Assembly (NCBI RefSeq): GCF_018332655.1
Contig: NZ_BOQL01000021.1
Location: 310,001-374,000 of the forward strand
Direction of reading: 5' to 3'
From: Actinoplanes auranticolor
GTDB taxonomy: Bacteria > Actinomycetota > Actinomycetes > Mycobacteriales > Micromonosporaceae
DNA: 64,000 nucleotides
Shown here: positions 58,905 through 64,000 of the stretch, piece after piece
Numbering within the stretch: position 1 is the stretch's first letter
Layout of the letters: each line of letters starts with the position of its first letter
The notes under the pieces: generated by a model
What the model was told of the DNA's origin: nothing
Seen by the model: only the letters and a program-made list of their open reading frames with translations
The model's database searches: none
Translations under genes and position numbers: made by a program

Positions 58905-59967
58905 CGGCACGCTGCGCCGGCTCCTGGACGAGCCGGCCGGTGTCGCCGACGCCGACCGCGAGCACATCGCCGGTTGCCCGGTGTGCCGGACCGGGCTCGC
59001 TGCCGCCGAGCAGGACGCCGCGCTCACCCGCGCGGCCCTGGACGTCGACGTCCCCGTGGACGTCGACGCGGGGTGGTCCCGCCTGTCGCAGGCGGTCGCG
59101 GTCGACCGGCCGCGGCGGCAGCCGGCCGCGGCCTCCCGGTGGCGATCAGCGCTGCGCAAGCCGGTGGTCGCCGCCTTCGCCGCCGTCGCCCTGCTGGGCG
59201 GGGCCAGCGCCGCGGCCGCGGCCGACTGGCTGGAGATCTTCCGCACCGAGCAGATCGCCCCGGTCACGCTCACCCAGGCCGACCTCGTCGCCCTGCCCGA
59301 CCTGGACGCGTACGGCAAGGTCGAGATCACCCAGGAGGTGAAGGTCCGGCCGGTCGCCGACGCCGACGCCGCGGAGCAGGCCTCCGGGCTCGCCGTCCCG
59401 CGGGTGCGGGAGCTGCCCCGCGGCGTGACGGGGCAACCGGCGTACCAGGTCGGTGGCCGGGTCAACGCGGTGTTCACCTTCTCCGTCGAGAAGGCCACGC
59501 AGGCCGCCGCGGCAGCGGGCAAGAGCCTGCCGCCACCGCCCACCGGCCTCGACGGCAGCCAGTTCCGGTTGAGTGCCGGGCCCGGCGTGGCCGGGGTGTG
59601 GTCGGAGGCCCGCGGCATACCGGCGTTGATCGTCGCCCGCGTCGTCGCACCCACCGCCTACTCCGCGGGGATCCCGTTCCGGACGGCCGTGGACTACCTG
59701 CTGTCGCTGCCGGGTCTGCCCGAGAGCGTCAAGTCGCAGCTGCGCGGCTACACCGGTGACGCCACGACGTTGCCGCTGCCCGTGAACTCGCAGTACCTGA
59801 CCAGTTCGGCCACCGACGTCGGGGGTACGCCGGCCACGGTGCTGGCCTCCCGGGACGGCCTGGTCACGGCCGTGGTCTGGGTCCAGGACGGGGTCGTCAC
59901 CGCGGTGGCCGGCTCGCTGAGCGCCGACGAGGTGGTCTCGGTGGCCCGCGGGCTGGAGCAGCGGTGA
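58888..59967 (+). CDS. Anti-sigma factor-like membrane protein
   Basis: A 359-residue protein. HIAGCPVC (about residues 26-33) is the HxxxCxxC zinc-finger motif of ZAS anti-sigma factors; one membrane helix (VVAAFAAVALLGGASAAAAA) lies at about residues 92-111; the rest is an extracytoplasmic domain with no recognised fold. It should hold the co-encoded ECF factor inactive until an external signal arrives. Overlaps both neighbours. Confidence 0.82.
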   Translation: MRHPTDGTLRRLLDEPAGVADADREHIAGCPVCRTGLAAAEQDAALTRAALDVDVPVDVDAGWSRLSQAVAVDRPRRQPAAASRWRSALRKPVVAAFAAVALLGGASAAAAADWLEIFRTEQIAPVTLTQADLVALPDLDAYGKVEITQEVKVRPVADADAAEQASGLAVPRVRELPRGVTGQPAYQVGGRVNAVFTFSVEKATQAAAAAGKSLPPPPTGLDGSQFRLSAGPGVAGVWSEARGIPALIVARVVAPTAYSAGIPFRTAVDYLLSLPGLPESVKSQLRGYTGDATTLPLPVNSQYLTSSATDVGGTPATVLASRDGLVTAVVWVQDGVVTAVAGSLSADEVVSVARGLEQR

Positions 59968-60953
59968 GCACCGACCCCACGGTCCTCGCTGAGGCGGCCG
60001 CGCCCGACGCGGAGCGGCTGCTCGCCGACCTGCCGCCGACGCCGGCGGTGTGGTGCTCCGGCCTGCGCAAGCGTTACCGCAAGCAGACCGCCGTCGACGA
60101 CGTGTCCTTCACAGTGGGCCGGGGCGAGGTGCTCGGCCTGCTGGGTCCCAACGGTGCCGGCAAGACCAGCGTCATCAAGATCCTGCTCGGCCTGGTCCGG
60201 CCGGACGCGGGGGAGGTGCTGCTGCTCGGCCGCCCGGGTACGGACCCGCAGGCCCGCGCCCGCGTCGGCTACCTGCCCGAGCTCTTCCGCTACCAGCCCT
60301 GGCTCACCGCCGCCGAGGTGCTCGCCCTGCACGTCCGGCTCGCCGGTGCCGCGGTGCCGGCCCGGGAACAGCGCGAGAGCCTGGCCCTGGTCGGCCTGAC
60401 CGACCGCGCCGGCGACCGGGTCGGCGGCTTCTCCAAGGGCATGCAGCAACGCCTCGGGCTGGCCGTCGCCCTGGTCGCCCGCCCCGAGCTGGTCCTGCTC
60501 GACGAGCCGACGAGCGCCCTGGACCCGATCGGCCGGGCCGACGTGCGGGACCTGTTGCTGTCGCTCAAGGAGCGCCGGGTCGCCGTGCTGCTCAACTCGC
60601 ACCTCATCGGCGAGGTCGAGCGGGTCTGCGACCGGGTCGTCATCCTCGACAAGGGCCGGGTCGCAGCCTCCGGCACCCTCGCCGAGCTGCTCGGTCAGCG
60701 GGAGCTGCGGTTGCGGCTGGACGAGGTGAGCGCGGAGGCGGAGGCCCGGCTGGCCGCCGCCGGACAGCTGACCCACAGCGGTGACTCGTACACGGTCACG
60801 CTGCCCGCCGACCAGAGCGCCACGATGGTGCCCGACCTGGTGGCGGAACTGGTCCGGCTCGGGGTCCGCGTGCACGCCGTCGAGCCGGCCCGGATCAGCC
60901 TGGAGGAACGACTGCTGGACATCCTGCGCGCCGGCACCGGAGGGGACCGATGA
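59964..60953 (+). CDS. ABC transporter ATP-binding protein
   Basis: A 329-residue ATPase: Walker A GPNGAGKTSVIKILLG, signature FSKGMQQRLGLAVALVARPE, Walker B LVLLDEPTSALDPIG, switch VLLNSHLIGEVE. A C-terminal DUF4162-like extension is present, as in drug exporters. GTG start overlaps the anti-sigma stop. Confidence 0.94.
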   Translation: MSTDPTVLAEAAAPDAERLLADLPPTPAVWCSGLRKRYRKQTAVDDVSFTVGRGEVLGLLGPNGAGKTSVIKILLGLVRPDAGEVLLLGRPGTDPQARARVGYLPELFRYQPWLTAAEVLALHVRLAGAAVPAREQRESLALVGLTDRAGDRVGGFSKGMQQRLGLAVALVARPELVLLDEPTSALDPIGRADVRDLLLSLKERRVAVLLNSHLIGEVERVCDRVVILDKGRVAASGTLAELLGQRELRLRLDEVSAEAEARLAAAGQLTHSGDSYTVTLPADQSATMVPDLVAELVRLGVRVHAVEPARISLEERLLDILRAGTGGDR

Positions 60954-61792
60954 TCGCCCGTACCGTCCTGACCCTGGCCGTCCTCACGCTGCAGGAGGCC
61001 CTGCGCCGGCGGGTGCTGCGCTCGCTCGTCGTGATGACGGTCGTGCTGCTCTCGCTGAGCGCCTGGGGGTTCTACCGGCTGGACTCGGAGTTCGGCACGC
61101 TCACCAGCGGGGAGGCCCGGCTCGCCGCGTCCACCGTGCTCAACCTGGTGATGTTCGGCCTGAGCCTGATCGCCGCGCTCGGTACGGCGTTCCTGGCCGG
61201 CCCCACCCTGGCCGGGGAGATCGAGTCCGGCATCGCGCTGGCCGTCATGACCCGGCCGGTACGCCGCTCGGCCGTTCTGCTCGGCAAGTGGCTCGGCCTG
61301 GTCGCCTTCGGCAGTGGCTTCGTCATCGTGGCCGGCCTCGGACAGCTCCTCATCGTCCGGATCACGGTGGGTTACTGGCCCCCGCAACCGGCCACCGGAC
61401 TGGCGCTGCTCGCCGCGCAGACCACGGTGCTGCTGACCCTGGGCCTGCTGCTGTCCACCGTGATCTCCCCGATGGCGTCGGGCATCGTGGCGGTCGGCCT
61501 CTTCGGCGCCACCTGGATCGCCGGCGTGGTCGGCATGGTGGGGGAGGCGTTCGGCAACGACGGCATGGCCGGTGTCGGCACCGTCTCCCGGATGCTGCTG
61601 CCGACCGACGGCCTGTGGCGCGGGGCGATGCACGCGTTCCAGCACCCGGGCCTGTCGCAGTTCCCCGCGTTCGAGGACTCGCCGTTCCTCAGCATGGCCC
61701 CGCTCACCGCGACCTACCTGGCCTGGGCCGCGCTGTGGGTGGCGGTCGTCCTCGGCCTGTCCGCCCTGGCCTTCCAGCGCCGCGACCTGTGA
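60950..61792 (+). CDS. ABC-2 type permease
   Basis: A 280-residue membrane protein with six helices; LAGPTLAGEIESGIALAVMT is typical of NosY/ABC-2 permeases. Overlaps the ATPase gene by 4 bases. Final gene of the sigma/anti-sigma/exporter operon. Confidence 0.9.
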   Translation: MIARTVLTLAVLTLQEALRRRVLRSLVVMTVVLLSLSAWGFYRLDSEFGTLTSGEARLAASTVLNLVMFGLSLIAALGTAFLAGPTLAGEIESGIALAVMTRPVRRSAVLLGKWLGLVAFGSGFVIVAGLGQLLIVRITVGYWPPQPATGLALLAAQTTVLLTLGLLLSTVISPMASGIVAVGLFGATWIAGVVGMVGEAFGNDGMAGVGTVSRMLLPTDGLWRGAMHAFQHPGLSQFPAFEDSPFLSMAPLTATYLAWAALWVAVVLGLSALAFQRRDL

Positions 61793-61852
61793 AACGGCGC
61801 TCCGGGTGGTCCGCCAGGAGCGGGCCACCCGGAGGCCGGGCCTGACGGCGGA

Positions 61853-62827
61853 TCAGGGCTGGGCCACGATCCAGTCGTCCAGATCGAAGTCGGTACGGAC
61901 GAACTTCTGCTCCACCAGGAACTGCTTGGTCCCCTTGAGCAGCGCCAGCCCCTGGGGGGTGAAGGGCTCCGCCGGCCACTGGTCGGCATGGGTGGAGGCC
62001 TCCACGATCTTCGGCGGGAAACCGTTGATGCTCACCGTGTACGCCAGGAAGCCCGGCCAGTCCGCCTTGGCCTTGGTGGTGGCGTCGCGCTGGGCCTGCT
62101 GCCACGCGGACACGATGCCCGGCTCGGCCTCGAGGAACTTCTCGGTGACCACCGTGGCGCTGGTGCCCAGGTACTGCCGGTGGTCCTTGGACGCCAGCGT
62201 GATCAGCGGGTAGCCCTTGGCCTTCAGCGCCTCGACGTTGGCGATCGGTACGGCTGCGGCGTCCACGTCCCCGCGTTCCAGGGCGGCCTCGACGTCCGCG
62301 CTGTAGATGTGGATGACCTCGGCCGGCTCGACGCCCGCGTCGCCGAGCGCGCCCAGCAGGTAGCGGTGGATGTACGAGCCGGTCTGCACCGCCACCTTCC
62401 GGCCGGCCAGTCCGGCGAGCGAGGTGGGGCCGCCGGACTTCCTGGCCAGGATGCCGGCGTCCAGGTTGATCTGCGACTGGGCGATCAGCCGGGTGGGCTG
62501 CCTGGCGCCCCGGGCCACCAGGGCCGGGGTGTCGCCGTACGTGGCCAGGTCGAGCTCGCCGGCGGCCAGCGCCTGGTTGAGGTCCGGGCCGTTCGGGAAG
62601 GTGACGACCTCGACCCCGGTGACGCCGAGCGACGACAGCGCCGGGACCAGGCCGTTCTTGCTGTTGAGGTAGCCGACCGGGCCGGACAGCTTGTTGCCGT
62701 TGCCGATCGCGCCGATGCGCAGGGTGAAGGTGTCGCCGGGGCCGGCGGCCTCGGACGGCTCACCACCGCAGCCGGCCAGCGCGAGCAGCGCGGCGGTGGC
62801 GACGGCCAGCAGGGTTCTCGTACGCAT
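61853..62827 (-). CDS. ABC substrate-binding lipoprotein (SsuA/TauA/NrtA-like)
   Basis: A 324-residue lipoprotein (lipobox LLALAGC, about residues 14-20). ELDLATYGDTPALVARGARQ, KVAVQTGSYIHRYLLGALGD, YSADVEAALERGDVDAAAVP fit binders of aliphatic sulfonates, taurine or similar small anions. It follows the ferredoxin gene by 3 bases, so it is part of the same operon. Permease and ATPase genes are not in view and may lie past the window edge. Confidence 0.87.
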   Translation of the reverse strand: MRTRTLLAVATAALLALAGCGGEPSEAAGPGDTFTLRIGAIGNGNKLSGPVGYLNSKNGLVPALSSLGVTGVEVVTFPNGPDLNQALAAGELDLATYGDTPALVARGARQPTRLIAQSQINLDAGILARKSGGPTSLAGLAGRKVAVQTGSYIHRYLLGALGDAGVEPAEVIHIYSADVEAALERGDVDAAAVPIANVEALKAKGYPLITLASKDHRQYLGTSATVVTEKFLEAEPGIVSAWQQAQRDATTKAKADWPGFLAYTVSINGFPPKIVEASTHADQWPAEPFTPQGLALLKGTKQFLVEQKFVRTDFDLDDWIVAQP

Positions 62828-62830
62828 CGG

Positions 62831-63196
62831 TCATTCTCCTTGAGCGGGTGCGGGGGTGATCCGGGCGCGGCCCAGTTCGGGGCCGACGGCGGTCCGGGCG
62901 CCGGACTTGCGGCCGCGGCCCCAGCCGAGCTCCTTGCGGTAGCTGCCGAGCAGGCCGGTGTCCGTGACGTGGTCCTCGTCGCGCAGCGGCGAGTCCGGGG
63001 GCGCCGGGTGGGTGAGCGGGGCGACGAACAGGGCGTCGGCCGGGCAGTGCGCCTCGCACATGAAGCAGGTCTGGCAGTCGTTCTGCCGGGCGATGACCGG
63101 CACGCCGCCGGCGCCGCGGTCGAAGACGTTGGTCGGGCACACCGCGATGCACACGTCGCAGGTGACGCACCGGGAAGCCGAGACGACCTCGATCAT
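62831..63196 (-). CDS. 2x[4Fe-4S] ferredoxin-like protein (AprB-like)
   Basis: A 121-residue electron carrier. Two cluster motifs are complete: CVTCDVCIAVCP and CQTCFMCEAHCP. The tail from residue 60 is a non-cluster extension (LLGSYRKELGWGRG). Overlaps the flavoprotein gene by 4 bases, so it is probably its electron-transfer subunit, like AprB with AprA. Confidence 0.9.
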   Translation of the reverse strand: MIEVVSASRCVTCDVCIAVCPTNVFDRGAGGVPVIARQNDCQTCFMCEAHCPADALFVAPLTHPAPPDSPLRDEDHVTDTGLLGSYRKELGWGRGRKSGARTAVGPELGRARITPAPAQGE

Positions 63197-64000
63197 GACG
63201 CCACCGCCAGTTCCGGCCGCGGGGCGAGCAGCGACTCGGGACGGACCCAGAGCTCGTCGAGGCCGCCGACCGTGAGCCGGCGATGCTGGGCCGGGTCGAG
63301 GCCGGGGAACTCCTGGCGCCGGGCCATGCCGCGGCTCTCGGTCCGGGCCAGCGCGCTGGTGTACATCCACCGGGCGTGGGCGACCATCGCCGCGGCCTGC
63401 CGCAGCCGGGGCGTGCCGGCCGGGTCGGCGCTCGCGCCGGCCCGCAGCCGCTGCCACAGCTCGTCGAGTTCGCTCAGCGCGGGCCGCAACCGGTCGCCGT
63501 GCCGCAGGTAGTTCTTGTCGTACGGGTGCACCTGCCGGCGCAGCACGTCCTGCGCCTCGGCCCAGGGGTCGCCGTCGAAGGGCCGGCTGCCGGTGGGCCG
63601 GACCGCGACCCCGCCGGCCCCGGTGAGGCGCCGCTTGACCGCCGAGCTGCCCAGCGCCGCGGCGAACCGGGCCGCGCCGCCGCCGGCCCAGGTGCCCGAC
63701 GACATGGCCCAGGCCGAGTTGTGACTACCGCCGCCGGTGAAGCCACCGCAGATCAGCTCGCGGGTGGCCGCGTCGCCGGCGGCGTACAGGCCGGGGACGG
63801 TGGTGGCGCAGTCGTCGTCGACGATCTGGATGCCGCCGGTGCCGCGTACCGTGCCCTCCAGCAACAGGGTGACCGGGAACTTGTCGGTGAACGGGTTGAT
63901 GCCGAGCCGGTCGAAGGTGAGGAAGAAGTTCGGCTGGCCCGAGCGCATGAGGGCCTGCTGCTCCGGCGTGGCGTGGTCGATCTGGCACAGCACCGTGCCG
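63193..64000 (-). CDS. FAD-dependent oxidoreductase, fumarate/APS reductase-like (5' end cut by window)
   Basis: Only the C-terminal 268 or so residues are visible; the N-terminal FAD motif lies beyond the edge. PNFFLTFDRLGINPFTDKFP, GTGGIQIVDDDCATTVPGLY and AAGDAATRELICGGFTGGG-like sequence form the second half of the FAD domain of succinate/fumarate/adenylylsulfate reductases; the end is the helical domain (AAAMVAHARWMYTSALARTE). Coupled to the ferredoxin and binding protein; an organosulfur or sulfate-reduction role is inferred from context. Confidence 0.82.
   Translation of the reverse strand, partial: GTVLCQIDHATPEQQALMRSGQPNFFLTFDRLGINPFTDKFPVTLLLEGTVRGTGGIQIVDDDCATTVPGLYAAGDAATRELICGGFTGGGSHNSAWAMSSGTWAGGGAARFAAALGSSAVKRRLTGAGGVAVRPTGSRPFDGDPWAEAQDVLRRQVHPYDKNYLRHGDRLRPALSELDELWQRLRAGASADPAGTPRLRQAAAMVAHARWMYTSALARTESRGMARRQEFPGLDPAQHRRLTVGGLDELWVRPESLLAPRPELAVAS

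Noticed and set aside
1..64000. tRNA, rRNA, riboswitch or CRISPR features
   Set aside because: No cloverleaf with matching anticodon arms, rRNA core, recognisable riboswitch motif or regularly spaced repeat array was found when reading the intergenic regions.

Overview
The window is very GC-rich, densely coded actinobacterial DNA. Secreted cellulose- and pectin-active enzymes with Pro/Thr linkers and CBM2 domains, perfect TGGGAGCGCTCCCA (CebR/CelR-type) operators, many GTG/TTG starts and several DUFs common in actinomycetes point to a filamentous actinomycete, most likely Micromonosporaceae (Actinoplanes-like). The genus is inference. I see no rRNA, tRNA, CRISPR array or intact mobile element; one IS5-type transposase remnant is present.

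Layout. 1-4.5 kb: an Lrp regulator (cut by the window edge) divergent from an APC-type exporter, a decayed alpha/beta hydrolase, and an S9 peptidase. 4.5-7.1 kb: LacI-type operators with a secreted pectate lyase and a Cip1-like secreted protein. 7.1-12.3 kb: ArsR/flavin monooxygenase pair, SGNH esterase, DUF4262, DUF2382 and a PQQ-type sugar dehydrogenase. 12.3-24.9 kb: a carbohydrate cluster (DeoR regulator, GH4, SIS isomerase/deaminase, ABC importer without ATPase, PfkB kinase, GH114 polygalactosaminidase, tagatose-6-phosphate-type kinase, class II aldolase, Gfo/Idh dehydrogenase) that reads as a galactosamine-polymer utilisation locus. 25.9-30.7 kb: a three-PLP-enzyme operon (Y4yA-like decarboxylase, cysteine synthase-rhodanese fusion, class V aminotransferase) followed by a methyltransferase. 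30.7-33.0 kb: a Zur regulon island with cysteine-poor ribosomal proteins L28, L33, S14 and L31 and a degenerate CobW-like protein. Its two Zur promoters are nearly identical and appear leaderless.

33.3-34.8 kb holds the most exciting item: a 29-codon peptide gene ending in an aromatic cluster (LYLYWAFGK), then a hairpin, then a cytochrome P450 with an atypical I-helix. This resembles the minimal P450-crosslinked RiPP loci (atropopeptide/tryptorubin and cyclophane types).

34.8-49.5 kb: secreted lamin-tail protein, XRE/membrane-protein pair with two TGT-N12-ACA sites, IS remnant, two divergent DUF4360 paralogues, a two-component system next to an ABC exporter, TetR-controlled small genes, a geranylgeranyl-reductase-like flavoprotein, a CBM2-GH5 cellulase behind a perfect CebR box, and a broken DoxX gene. 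49.7-53.2 kb: a DUF4956-VTC-CotH operon whose CotH protein carries a CBM2. 53.2-58.2 kb: SnoaL-like protein, FAD monooxygenase, PhoD phosphatase with a discoidin-like partner, membrane protein and an acidic Tat lipoprotein. 58.4-61.8 kb: ECF sigma, anti-sigma and ABC exporter operon. 61.9-64.0 kb: lipoprotein, 2x[4Fe-4S] ferredoxin and FAD oxidoreductase (cut by the window end), resembling an organosulfur or APS-reductase-like module.

Assignments rest on reading motifs and family resemblance by eye; no searches were run.
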